Below, one piece after another: positions 42,489 to 50,409 of a stretch of DNA of 64,000 nucleotides. The first letter of the stretch is position 1; each line of letters opens with the position of its first letter. Under the pieces are notes generated by a model, which saw nothing but the letters and a program-made list of their open reading frames with translations, did not search any database and was not told the DNA's origin. The DNA lies in NCBI GenBank assembly GCA_963712825.1, contig CAVQJP010000013.1, positions 364,534 through 428,533 of the forward strand. Reading direction: 5' to 3'. The DNA comes from AP-15 sp963712825 (GTDB taxonomy: Bacteria > Pseudomonadota > Alphaproteobacteria > ATCC43930 > CGMCC-115725). The translations under genes and the position numbers were made by a program.

Positions 42489-43037
42489 GTGATTGTCTCA
42501 CTAGGCACCGAACGGCTGTTGTTGCGGCCATGGCGCGACGCGGATCTGGCGCCTTTCGCCGCCATGTCGGCCGATCCGGCGGTGATGGAATTTCTGGCGC
42601 CGCTGACACAGCCGGGAGAGTGCGAGGTTTGGGCGGCGCGGCTGCAGGCGCATTGGCGCGAGCATGGGTTCGGGCGGTGGGTTGTCGAAATTCCGGACGA
42701 AGCGAGCTTCGCCGGGGTCGTCGGCCTCGCCTGGATACCCTATGACGCGCATTTCACCCCGGCTGTCGAGATCGCGTGGCGGCTGGCGCGGGCCTATTGG
42801 GGCCGCGGCTGCGCGACCGAGGCGGCGCGCGCCGCGCTCGACTACGGTTTCGACAAGCTCGGCCTCGCCGAGATCGTGGCGGTTACGGTGCCGGCCAACC
42901 AGCGTTCGCGCCGGGTCATGGAGCGGCTCGGCATGACCCGCGACCCGGCGGACGACTATGACCACCCAAACATGCCCGAGGGTGCGCTGAAACGGCATGT
43001 GCTTTACCGTCTGCGCAATCGGCGGACGGCGCCGTGA
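42489..43037 (+). CDS. GNAT-family N-acetyltransferase (RimJ/RimL-like)
   Basis: 182 residues. LGTERLLLRPWRDADLAPFAAM starts the domain; the acetyl-CoA site is in AYWGRGCATEAARAALDYGF, and RRVMERLGM is the usual C-terminal strand. These enzymes acetylate amino groups on proteins or small molecules. GTG 42489 is preceded by GAGGAGA. The stop overlaps the next gene as GTGA, so a two-gene operon is likely. The 228 nt before it, back to the MFS gene, hold nothing identified. Confidence 0.9.
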   Translation: MIVSLGTERLLLRPWRDADLAPFAAMSADPAVMEFLAPLTQPGECEVWAARLQAHWREHGFGRWVVEIPDEASFAGVVGLAWIPYDAHFTPAVEIAWRLARAYWGRGCATEAARAALDYGFDKLGLAEIVAVTVPANQRSRRVMERLGMTRDPADDYDHPNMPEGALKRHVLYRLRNRRTAP

Positions 43038-43669
43038 CGATCCTGCTGGTCCGCCATGGCGAGACCGAATGGAATTTAGAGCGGCGGTTTCAAGGCCGCT
43101 TCGACTCGCCGCTGACCGAACGCGGCGTCGCCCAGGCGCACGCGATCGGCCGGCTGCTGGCGGGGTTGCCGGAAGCGGCGTCGGCGCCGACGATAATTGC
43201 CAGCCCGCAAGGCCGCGCCCGGCGCACGGCCGAGATCATCCGGGCGGAACTCGGCTCCGTCAACGCGGTCGGCCTCGACGAGCGGCTGCGCGAGCACTCG
43301 CTCGGCGCCTGGGACGGCCTGACCTATCGCGAGGTGGAGGCGCGCTGCCCCGGAATTTTCGACGGTGACGGACGCCATGAATGGTATTTCCGCGCCCCCG
43401 CCGGCGAGAGCTACGCCGCGCTTGCCGCGCGCGTCGGCGGGTGGCTCGCCGAGCAGGACAGCGGCGCCTCGATCGTCGTCGTCGCGCACGGCCTCGTCAG
43501 CCGCGTCCTGCGCGGTCACTACGCCGGGCTGCCGCACGCCGCGGCGCTGACCCTGCCGGTGGCGCAGGACCGCATCTTCCGGCTCTCCGGCGGCTCCATC
43601 GAAACGCTCGCCGTGCCAGCGATCAAGGCGAGCAACGGCGTGGCCACAGATCAGCAGGCGATTGCCTGA
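43034..43669 (+). CDS. Histidine phosphatase family protein (phosphoglycerate mutase-like)
   Basis: 211 residues. LLVRHGETEWN carries the catalytic His8 in the RHG motif; SPQGRARRTAE and LREHSLGAWDGL follow as in phosphoglycerate mutase-like phosphatases, and the second His is in VVAHGLVSR. The actual substrate is unknown; cofactor-dependent mutase or a general sugar phosphatase are possible. Its stop overlaps by 19 bp the convergent VapC-like gene. Confidence 0.9.
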   Translation: MTILLVRHGETEWNLERRFQGRFDSPLTERGVAQAHAIGRLLAGLPEAASAPTIIASPQGRARRTAEIIRAELGSVNAVGLDERLREHSLGAWDGLTYREVEARCPGIFDGDGRHEWYFRAPAGESYAALAARVGGWLAEQDSGASIVVVAHGLVSRVLRGHYAGLPHAAALTLPVAQDRIFRLSGGSIETLAVPAIKASNGVATDQQAIA

Positions 43670-44088
43670 ATATACCCTGCGGCCGCGTAAGCCGTGATGT
43701 GGCGATCCCTGGTGACAATCGGCACACCCAGATGTCGCGCAGTAGCAATGAGCAAGCGATCGGCCGGATCCCCATGCAAGGGCGGCGGCAGGTGGGAACT
43801 GTCGATGGCGATGTCGGATGTCAACGGAACCTCTTTGACGGCCGGGGCGGCCACCACCCGGGCAAACCAACTCTTCGGATCCGGCAAAAAGCGGATCGCG
43901 CCGACGCGTCCCGGGCGGCTCAACAGGCCCATTTCCCAAGCCGAAACAGGCGAAACGAAAATGCCGTCAGCGCGCGCTGCGCGACGTATGGCGTCCATTG
44001 CGCCAGCCGCCATTACGGCGCCATTAGCAAGGTAGATTATCGCACAAGTATCAAGCAGAACGGCGCGCGGCCAGGCGGACGGCCTCAC
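43651..44088 (-). CDS. vapC: VapC-type PIN-domain toxin
   Basis: 145 residues. The four acidic positions of PIN nucleases are visible: D13 in LLDTCAIIYLA, E52 in SAWEM, D107 in HGDPADRLLIATA and D128 in IVTRDRHI. Such proteins cut RNA, often tRNA. The gene starts inside the last codons of the antitoxin gene (4-nt overlap), the standard arrangement. It is convergent with the histidine phosphatase gene. Confidence 0.9.
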   Translation of the reverse strand: MRPSAWPRAVLLDTCAIIYLANGAVMAAGAMDAIRRAARADGIFVSPVSAWEMGLLSRPGRVGAIRFLPDPKSWFARVVAAPAVKEVPLTSDIAIDSSHLPPPLHGDPADRLLIATARHLGVPIVTRDRHITAYAAAGYIQAIAC

Positions 44089-44354
44089 TCGTCGATGCGC
44101 CCCCGATCAGCGTTCAAGGGCTCGTCGAGCGCGGGGACGGTAAAGTCGAAGCCCTCCGGGGCGATGACGCTGCCGCGCATAAAGCCGTGAAGATCTGCGA
44201 GATCCTCCGCATCCTCGGGAGGCGTCACCACCGCGACGATGCGCCCGCGCTTGGTGATGCAAAGGCGGCGCAGCTTGCGTGCAGCTAGCTGGTCGAGAAG
44301 ATTCAGGCACTTGGCTTTGAACTCGGAAGCTGTAATCGTCGGTGCAGTCGCCAT
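44085..44354 (-). CDS. Antitoxin partner of the VapC-like toxin (Phd/YefM-like)
   Basis: 89 residues. TITASEFKAKCLNLLDQLAARKLRRLCITKRGRIVAVVTP is the Phd/YefM-type N-terminal dimerising and DNA-binding domain; the acidic C-terminus (ALDEPLNADRGRIDE) is the toxin-binding tail. It lies directly upstream of the toxin gene. Autoregulation is expected from the family and not tested here. Confidence 0.87.
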   Translation of the reverse strand: MATAPTITASEFKAKCLNLLDQLAARKLRRLCITKRGRIVAVVTPPEDAEDLADLHGFMRGSVIAPEGFDFTVPALDEPLNADRGRIDE

Positions 44355-44447
44355 GGGTCACCTCGTCATGACCGGTCATTATCAAGGGACCATATCGGAC
44401 GGCGCTACCGGAAATCCAGAGCCAGTTTTCGACGAAGCCCGGGGTTT

Positions 44448-45281
44448 TCAGGCTTTCGGTGAGCGGGGATAAACCTCCTGGATCACGTCGTCGAGCCAAT
44501 GCCGGGTCAGGCCGGGCACCTCCGCGATCTCGGCTACAAGGGCCGGGCCGCCGAAATCGTAGAGAACAGCGCCAAGCCGCTTGTCGCCCGGCATCTCCGG
44601 CTGGATCGCGGCGCCGACAAGAAAGCTCGACGCCGGCGACCAGATGTAGCGGGTGCCGTCGTGTTCGAAATCTCGCGCCTTGTGCAGATGGCCGCTGGCG
44701 ACAAGCGCCACCCGATGCCGACGCACCAGCGCCATCAGACGGGCGCGCGGCTCTGGCTTGACCGACCAGTAGCCGGTGTCGCCCTCCTCGGGGGTGTCGA
44801 TAAACAGCGGCCGGTGCAGAAACCAGGCGATCCGGCGGCCATCAGCCTCTGCCATGGCGCGGTCGAGCCATAGAGACTGCTCGGCCTCCTCGGGTTCGCC
44901 GCTGCCGAGCAGCATCGCGTCGAGCGCGATGAGGCGCCAGCCCCCTTCCCCGCCGCCGACATCCTCGACCCAGCGGTCGGCCCCCAAATGGCGGCGCCAC
45001 GTCGCCAGCCGCTGCGAGGCGACCGGCTGGCGGGGGTGGCGGGCATCGCCGACATCGTGATTGCCGGGAACCGCGCGCCAACTGACACCGAGCCCACGCA
45101 GCAGCCCGGCTGAGTAGATCAGATCGTCCTCGGCCCCGGCGCCGTCGACGGTCACGTCGCCGGTATGAATCAAGAGATCGGGCCGCTGCAGCGCGATCCA
45201 ATCGGCGAGCGGCGCCCAATTGTCGGCGAAGTGGGTCTTGCCAGGGCTCAGATGAGTGTCGGAAATCTGGACTATGCGCAT
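44448..45281 (-). CDS. Metallophosphoesterase, 3',5'-cyclic nucleotide phosphodiesterase-like (CpdA/Icc type)
   Basis: 277 residues. The dinuclear metal ligands are all visible: ISDTHLS (Asp8, His10), HTGDVTVDG, GNHDVG and ASGHLHKA. The order and spacing fit CpdA-type enzymes that hydrolyse cAMP, but other calcineurin-fold phosphodiesterases share these motifs. ATG 45281 is chosen because it starts the family's N-terminal strand. It overlaps the upstream HAD gene by 10 nt, so both are probably cotranscribed. Confidence 0.9.
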   Translation of the reverse strand: MRIVQISDTHLSPGKTHFADNWAPLADWIALQRPDLLIHTGDVTVDGAGAEDDLIYSAGLLRGLGVSWRAVPGNHDVGDARHPRQPVASQRLATWRRHLGADRWVEDVGGGEGGWRLIALDAMLLGSGEPEEAEQSLWLDRAMAEADGRRIAWFLHRPLFIDTPEEGDTGYWSVKPEPRARLMALVRRHRVALVASGHLHKARDFEHDGTRYIWSPASSFLVGAAIQPEMPGDKRLGAVLYDFGGPALVAEIAEVPGLTRHWLDDVIQEVYPRSPKA

Positions 45282-45940
45282 GGCTCGTCCTCGCACAGAT
45301 ACGAGCCGAGCTCGTCCATATGCGTAAAGACCCGAGAGCAGCCGGCGGCGATCAACTCCTGGGCGTGGTCCATGGGGCAATGGCTGCCGCCGCAAAAGCC
45401 GACGACCGGCATGCCGGCGGCGACCGCGGCGGCGACACCGACGACGCTGTCCTCGACAACGGCGCAGGCAGCGGGCGCCACGCGAAGGCGCTCGGCCGCC
45501 AGCAGAAACAGATCGGGGGCCGGCTTGCCCGCCGCGACCTGGATCGCGCTGTACACATGCGGGTCGAAAAAGCGCAGCAACCCGGTCAGCGCCAGACGCT
45601 CGCGCACCCGCTGCAGGTGGCCGTTCGAGGCGACGCAGCGCGCGCCGGGCAACTTGGTCAGCAATTCCACCACCCCCGGCATCGGCTTCAGCTCGCGCTC
45701 GAGGACGACCGCGGTGCGCTCGCGCATCGCTTCAAAAAATCCGTCCGGCAGGACGCGGCCAAAGCGGCTTTCCACCGCCGCGGTCAGGGTGTCGCGGTTT
45801 TTGCCAAAGCCGAGCAGCAACGCCTCGGCGGCGGTCGCCGGAAACGCCGCCTCGGTCAGGCACTCGCCGAGCACGCGGGCAAAGATGATTTCGCTGTCGA
45901 CGAGAACGCCGTCGCAATCAAAGATGACGAGATCCAACAC
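45272..45940 (-). CDS. HAD-superfamily phosphatase (phosphoglycolate phosphatase/beta-phosphoglucomutase-like)
   Basis: 222 residues. Motif I is FDCDGVLVDSE with the nucleophile Asp8 and acid Asp10; motif II is VASNG, motif III GKPAPD, and motif IV VEDSVVG. This is the CbbY/Gph/YieH-like subfamily of HAD hydrolases. GTG 45940 places the start 7 residues before motif I, as usual. The substrate is unknown. It is followed by the CpdA-like gene with a 10-nt overlap. Confidence 0.9.
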   Translation of the reverse strand: MLDLVIFDCDGVLVDSEIIFARVLGECLTEAAFPATAAEALLLGFGKNRDTLTAAVESRFGRVLPDGFFEAMRERTAVVLERELKPMPGVVELLTKLPGARCVASNGHLQRVRERLALTGLLRFFDPHVYSAIQVAAGKPAPDLFLLAAERLRVAPAACAVVEDSVVGVAAAVAAGMPVVGFCGGSHCPMDHAQELIAAGCSRVFTHMDELGSYLCEDEPCA

Positions 45941-46054
45941 CCGAAGCCTTTCGCCGCGCGAGCTTCGCCGGCGCGCCGTTATATCGGGCGACCCGCCGCC
46001 GGGGAAGACGATGGACGCTGCGGTCTTGGCTTTTGGAGCCGCCCCGCCTGCGGG

Positions 46055-47350
46055 TCAGAACAGGATGCCGGTTTCGACCAGCACGCGGGTCTGCGAATTG
46101 CCGGTCAGGTTCGGGCCGAAGCCATCGCCCGAAGTGACGCTGTTCGCCTTGACCCATGAGAACTCGGCGCGGGCGAAATAGTAGCTCCATTGGTAAGTCG
46201 GGGTGAAGGTAAACGAGAAGGCGCCGCTGCCCGGCCCATAAAGCAGGTTGTTGCCGCCGGTCGTCCCGATGTACTCGACGCGGCCACCCAGGTTGATGCC
46301 GCGGCCGACATCGTAATTGACCAGCAGTGCGCCGCCAAAGGTTGAGGCGCTCGAGGTGATGCCGACCTTGGTGTTGGTCGGAACGTGCGTCGCCTGGAAA
46401 TACGGCTGAATGATCCACGGGTCGGCGTTGTAGGTGTAGATCAGGTTATAGATTTCCGAGTTGTTCTGCAGCAGCGGGGTTCTGAGAGTGTTGATATTGG
46501 TGCTGCCGACATTGCCGCCGGCGGCAAACTCGAAGCTGTTGGCGGGGTTCAGCGTGTAAGTGGCGGAACCGGTCACCCAATTCCACACACCCGAATCAAA
46601 GCCGTCGGTAAACGACAGCGACATTGCCAACGGCCCGATTGTGTAATTGGCCTGGCCGCCTTTGCTGACGGCAGGCTCCTGGTTCCACAGCAGGCCGCGC
46701 TCGATATTTATATTCTCGAAGGTAAACGTGTATTCGGCGCCGATCAGGGTCGGCAGCTTGCCGCCCTCGATCGAGAAATTGTCGGTCGGCGCGATCTTCA
46801 CAAAGCCCTGCGGGAAAAAGCCCCACAAATTGCCGAATGGCGTGTTGCTGCCGATCGTCGCTTGCGCCGTCGTGAAGTAAGGCGAGCCCAGCGCCGGGAT
46901 TGAATAAGCGCCCCCCTGGGCATAGAACTGAAACAGGCCGTCGGTCTTTTGGACAAAGAGCTGGCCGTTGTCGAGGTCGAGCTGCCCTGAGCGGTTGCCG
47001 GGGAACGGGTTGTTGTTCCAAAAGCCAAGACCGCTGCCGACACCATCCACATAGATGTCGCCGAGCGGTCCCAAGGTGTATTTCGGCGGCGGCAGCTGGA
47101 TCGTCAGCGGCCCGGTGATCGCGGGCGCGATCAGCGGCGAGGTCGGCGCCGCCGGAGCGGGCGCCGGGGCTGCTGCGGCGCCCGGCGGAGCGCCTGCCGG
47201 CGGGGCGGCGAGTGGCGGCGGTGGTGCCGGCGGCGACGGTGCCGACGGCAGCTGGGCGAGCTGGTCGGCCCATGCGCCCGACGCGCCGACGCCGATCAGG
47301 GCCCAGACAAAAGCGGCGCCCGAGATGGTGCTTTTCTTCATCTTGTGCAT
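46055..47350 (-). CDS. Outer-membrane porin of the BBP2-like beta-barrel family
   Basis: 431 residues. A signal peptide (KSTISGAAFVWALIGVGASGAWA) is followed by a Pro/Ala-rich linker of about 60 residues. The barrel then has alternating hydrophobic and polar strands with many Tyr/Asn/Gly: DGLFQFYAQGGAYSIPALGS, FSIEGGKLPTLIGAEYTF, GGRVEYIGTTGG, and YYFARAEFSWVKA, ending in the aromatic LVETGILF. The final Phe is the outer-membrane sorting signal. Members of this family are common in Rhodospirillales. ATG 47350 follows GAGG; it is divergent from ackA. Confidence 0.85.
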   Translation of the reverse strand: MHKMKKSTISGAAFVWALIGVGASGAWADQLAQLPSAPSPPAPPPPLAAPPAGAPPGAAAAPAPAPAAPTSPLIAPAITGPLTIQLPPPKYTLGPLGDIYVDGVGSGLGFWNNNPFPGNRSGQLDLDNGQLFVQKTDGLFQFYAQGGAYSIPALGSPYFTTAQATIGSNTPFGNLWGFFPQGFVKIAPTDNFSIEGGKLPTLIGAEYTFTFENINIERGLLWNQEPAVSKGGQANYTIGPLAMSLSFTDGFDSGVWNWVTGSATYTLNPANSFEFAAGGNVGSTNINTLRTPLLQNNSEIYNLIYTYNADPWIIQPYFQATHVPTNTKVGITSSASTFGGALLVNYDVGRGINLGGRVEYIGTTGGNNLLYGPGSGAFSFTFTPTYQWSYYFARAEFSWVKANSVTSGDGFGPNLTGNSQTRVLVETGILF

Positions 47351-47797
47351 CTGGACAAAGCCTCTCGATAATCCCTCAACCCTGGGCTGATACGGCGGTC
47401 GCGATACGGCCCCTTTCCCGGCCCGGCTGCAACGCAAGCCCCATACCAACTCCCGACCGAACAGGCAGAACCGCAGCCCAAGGCAATCGAACTGACTGGT
47501 TGTGCGGGCCCCGTCGAGATCACCTTCTGCTCTGGCTCGCCCGAGCCTGTCAACGGGCATCCATGCGCCTGTCACGATTGACTAATTATTGGGCAACATG
47601 GGCGGTTTTTTAGCATTTTGCGGAAAAATGGCTGCCGGTCTCTTGCTTGGCGCGATCATCGCGGTCGGATTTCGCGCTGTGGCGGTGGCGCATCCCTTGC
47701 CGCCGCGACATTGGTCAATTCGGGGTAACTCGCGGGCGACGCTATGCCGATATGGCGATAACCACCACCTGAGTTCTGCCCCAGGGAGCGACCCGGC
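47351..47797. other. Intergenic region between the porin and ackA
   Basis: 447 nt. No RNA gene or strong terminator is visible. A small frame from 47589 begins with a hydrophobic stretch but runs into the ackA start and is not convincing. The last 20 nt hold the ackA ribosome site CAGGGAG. Divergent promoters for the porin and ackA must lie here, but none has good -35 and -10 boxes. Confidence 0.5.
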
Positions 47798-48979
47798 ATG
47801 GAGACCAAAGCAGAGAAGCTGACCGGCGTGATCAATGCCGGCTCCTCATCGCTGAAAATCAGCTTTTATGCGGGCGAGAGGCGGCTGCTTGCCGGCCAGG
47901 TCGACGGCATCGGCACCCATCCCAAGGCGAGTGCGGTAGGCGCCGACGGCGAAGCGGTCGACCCGCCGGAGCCAGGCGGGACACCGGCGACGGCTCCGAG
48001 CGAGCTGTTGCCGGCGCTGCTGCCTTGGGCGCGCGACCGGCTCGGCGGGCGGCCGCTTGCCGTGCTCGGCCACCGCGTCGTCCATGGCGGGCTGCGCCAT
48101 TCGCGGCCGGCGCGGGTCACGCCCGAGCTGTTGGCCGAGCTCGAGGCGCTGGTGCCGCTCGCACCACTGCACGAGCCGCACAACCTCGCCCCGATCAGGA
48201 CGGCGCTGCAAGTCGCTCCCGACCTGCCGCAAGTGGCGTGCTTCGACACTGCGTTTCACCGCACCATGCCCGCGATCGAGCAGGCCTTCGCCCTGCCCTA
48301 TCCGCTCTACGACGACGGGGTCCGCCGCTACGGCTTTCACGGGCTTTCCTACGAGTACATCGCTTCGGTCCTGCCGCAGCGCGCGCCGGAGATCGCTGCG
48401 GGCCGGGTCGTCGTGGCCCATCTCGGCAATGGCTGCTCGGCTTGTGCGATGCGCGACCGCGTCTCGGTTGCGACGACGATGGGGTTCACGGCACTCGACG
48501 GGCTGCCGATGGGAACCCGCTGCGGCGAGCTCGACCCGGGCATCGTGCTGCACCTGATCCAGCAGAGAAACATGAAGCCGGACGCGCTGGTCGATCTGCT
48601 GTACCGTCGTTCGGGAATGCTTGGCTTGTCCTGGGTTTCGTCCGATTTCCGCGAGCTGCTGGCGAGCGCCGAGCCGCGCGCCCGGTTCGCGGTTGAGGTG
48701 TTCTGTTATCGTGTCGCCCGCCAGATCGCCTCGCTCGCAGCTGCGCTTGGCGGTCTCGACGCGGTCGTGTTCACCGCCGGGGTCGGCGAAAACGCCGCAC
48801 CGGTGCGCAGTGCTGTTTGCCGCGCTTGCGCCTGGCTCGGGTTGGAATTGGACGAAGCCGCCAACCGCGAGCATCGCGAGCGCATCAGCATGCCCGCAAG
48901 CCGCGTCGGCGCCTATGTGATCCCGACCGATGAAAACCTGATGATCGCGCGCCACGCACGGGCGCTGGTGGACGCCTGA
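47798..48979 (+). CDS. ackA: Acetate kinase (acetate/propionate kinase family)
   Basis: 393 residues. Reversibly converts acetate and ATP to acetyl phosphate and ADP. Blocks in order: INAGSSSLKISFY, GHRVVHGG, CFDTAFHRTMP, YGFHGLSYEYI, AHLGNGCSACAM, TTMGFTALDGLPMGTR, and FTAGVGENAAPVR. The FHGLSYEY and SVATTMGF variants are the usual ones in alphaproteobacterial enzymes of this family. The start METK fits ATG 47798 behind CAGGGAG. No phosphotransacetylase or phosphoketolase gene is in the window, so its partner must lie elsewhere. Downstream are PPK2 and a glucosidase. Confidence 0.95.
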   Translation: METKAEKLTGVINAGSSSLKISFYAGERRLLAGQVDGIGTHPKASAVGADGEAVDPPEPGGTPATAPSELLPALLPWARDRLGGRPLAVLGHRVVHGGLRHSRPARVTPELLAELEALVPLAPLHEPHNLAPIRTALQVAPDLPQVACFDTAFHRTMPAIEQAFALPYPLYDDGVRRYGFHGLSYEYIASVLPQRAPEIAAGRVVVAHLGNGCSACAMRDRVSVATTMGFTALDGLPMGTRCGELDPGIVLHLIQQRNMKPDALVDLLYRRSGMLGLSWVSSDFRELLASAEPRARFAVEVFCYRVARQIASLAAALGGLDAVVFTAGVGENAAPVRSAVCRACAWLGLELDEAANREHRERISMPASRVGAYVIPTDENLMIARHARALVDA

Positions 48980-49003
48980 GAAACCAGAAGCCAAGGGATG
49001 ATC

Positions 49004-49528
49004 ATGTCCGAAAATCGCAGCCCGATGCAGCCGCCGGGAATTTTTTCCGCGGCCGACCTGAAGCGCCGGATAGCCGAGCTCGAAGCGGCCAAGGCGGCAG
49101 AAGAATTACGCAAAATAGAGGCGCAGGAAGAACAGCAAAAGGCGGTGATGGCCGAGTTTTACCGGCCGTCCGAGCGGACCGCCGGACAATTGCTGCAAGT
49201 CGTCATGCAGCTCGTCAGCAGAGCAGCGGAACGCGGTCAAATCGAGGTGCAAGTGTACCGTTTTCCGAACACGATGTGCGTCGACCGTGGGCGGCGAATC
49301 AATAATCAAGAGCCCGGCTGGGAGCCGACTTTGGAACCCCGTCCGAAGCTCGCTCACGAATTCTGGCGCGATCACTTGCAGCCGCTTGGCTTCGGGCTCA
49401 AGGCCGACGTGCTCGAATATCCAGGCGGGATGCCCGGCGACATCGGCTTTTTTTCTAACCTGGAGGTAAGCCGTAATAAATCAAAGACAGTCAAGTTGGA
49501 TCATCGACCGCCGCCGACGATCGACTGA
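49004..49528 (+). CDS. Conserved-looking protein of unknown function
   Basis: 174 residues from ATG 49004, with AAGGG 6 nt upstream (an ATG at 48998 is an alternative). The first half is a charged helix (KRRIAELEAAKAAEELRKIE, then AQEEQQKAVMAEFY) likely to be coiled coil; the second half contains IEVQVYRFPNTMCVDRGRRI and FWRDHLQPLGFGLKADVLEY. No signal peptide or membrane segment. It lies between ackA and ppk2, 24 nt after ackA, so it may be cotranscribed. I do not recognise a family. Confidence 0.75.
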   Translation: MSENRSPMQPPGIFSAADLKRRIAELEAAKAAEELRKIEAQEEQQKAVMAEFYRPSERTAGQLLQVVMQLVSRAAERGQIEVQVYRFPNTMCVDRGRRINNQEPGWEPTLEPRPKLAHEFWRDHLQPLGFGLKADVLEYPGGMPGDIGFFSNLEVSRNKSKTVKLDHRPPPTID

Positions 49529-49554
49529 TCGAGGTTGCGGCTGGGAGTGAGGCT

Positions 49555-50364
49555 ATGCCAGAGACCAGAGGGGACGCGGCTGCAGCTGGGGGCAAGCTGA
49601 AACGGAAGGAATACGAGCGGCAACTTGCTCGCCTCCATGTCGAGTTTGTCACGCTTCAGCAATGGGTGGTCCACAGCGGCTTGAAGGTCTGCATAATTTT
49701 CGAAGGGCGCGACGGCGCCGGCAAGGGCGGCACGATCAAAGCGATGACTGAGCGGGTAAGCCCGCGCATCTTTCGGGTGGTGGCGTTGCCGGCGCCGACC
49801 GAGCGAGAAAAGTCGCAAATGTACATCCAGCGCTACATGCTGCACCTGCCCGCCGCCGGGGAGGTCGTGATCTTCGACCGTAGCTGGTACAACCGGGCGG
49901 GCGTCGAGCGCGTTATTGGGTTCTGCACCGAGGAGCAGGCGAAACGCTTTCTGCAGCTGGCGCCGCTGGTCGAAAAGGCCTTTGTCGAGTTTGGGATTAT
50001 TTTGTTGAAATATTGGCTCGAGGTCAGTCCCGACGAGCAGACAACGCGGCTGGAAGCGCGCATCGATGACGGGCGCAAGATCTGGAAGCTGTCCGACATG
50101 GATTTGAAATCGTATTCGCGCTGGTACGATTACTCGCGGGCGCGCGACGAGATGTTTCTCGCTTCGGATACCGCATGGGCGCCGTGGTACGTCGTTCACT
50201 CTGACAACAAGCGGCGAGCACGGCTAAACGTGCTCAGTCACGTGCTGAGCAAAATTCCCCATCAGGAGCTGCCGCGGGACAGGATCAAGCTGCCGAAACG
50301 GCAGGATCGGGACGACTACCGTGAAACCGAACATCAGTTCAGGTTCATTCCCGAGAAATTTTGA
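49555..50364 (+). CDS. ppk2: Polyphosphate kinase 2 (PPK2) family
   Basis: 269 residues, single-domain. Walker A GRDGAGKGG (51-59) and Walker B DRSWYNRAGVERV (108-120) are intact, with the lid region GRKIWKLSDMD. These enzymes use polyphosphate to phosphorylate ADP, AMP or GDP, or run in reverse. The exact class cannot be told from the sequence alone. It lies 26 nt after the gene of unknown function, and is followed closely by the GH63 gene. Confidence 0.95.
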   Translation: MPETRGDAAAAGGKLKRKEYERQLARLHVEFVTLQQWVVHSGLKVCIIFEGRDGAGKGGTIKAMTERVSPRIFRVVALPAPTEREKSQMYIQRYMLHLPAAGEVVIFDRSWYNRAGVERVIGFCTEEQAKRFLQLAPLVEKAFVEFGIILLKYWLEVSPDEQTTRLEARIDDGRKIWKLSDMDLKSYSRWYDYSRARDEMFLASDTAWAPWYVVHSDNKRRARLNVLSHVLSKIPHQELPRDRIKLPKRQDRDDYRETEHQFRFIPEKF

Positions 50365-50409
50365 AAGACGGGCCTCCTTCAGAAGACGGGTCTCCTTTAA
50401 GGGCAAACG

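Noticed and set aside
47589..47822. 77-codon frame before ackA with a hydrophobic start
   Set aside because: It overlaps the ackA start and its second half is unlike a protein; no ribosome site.
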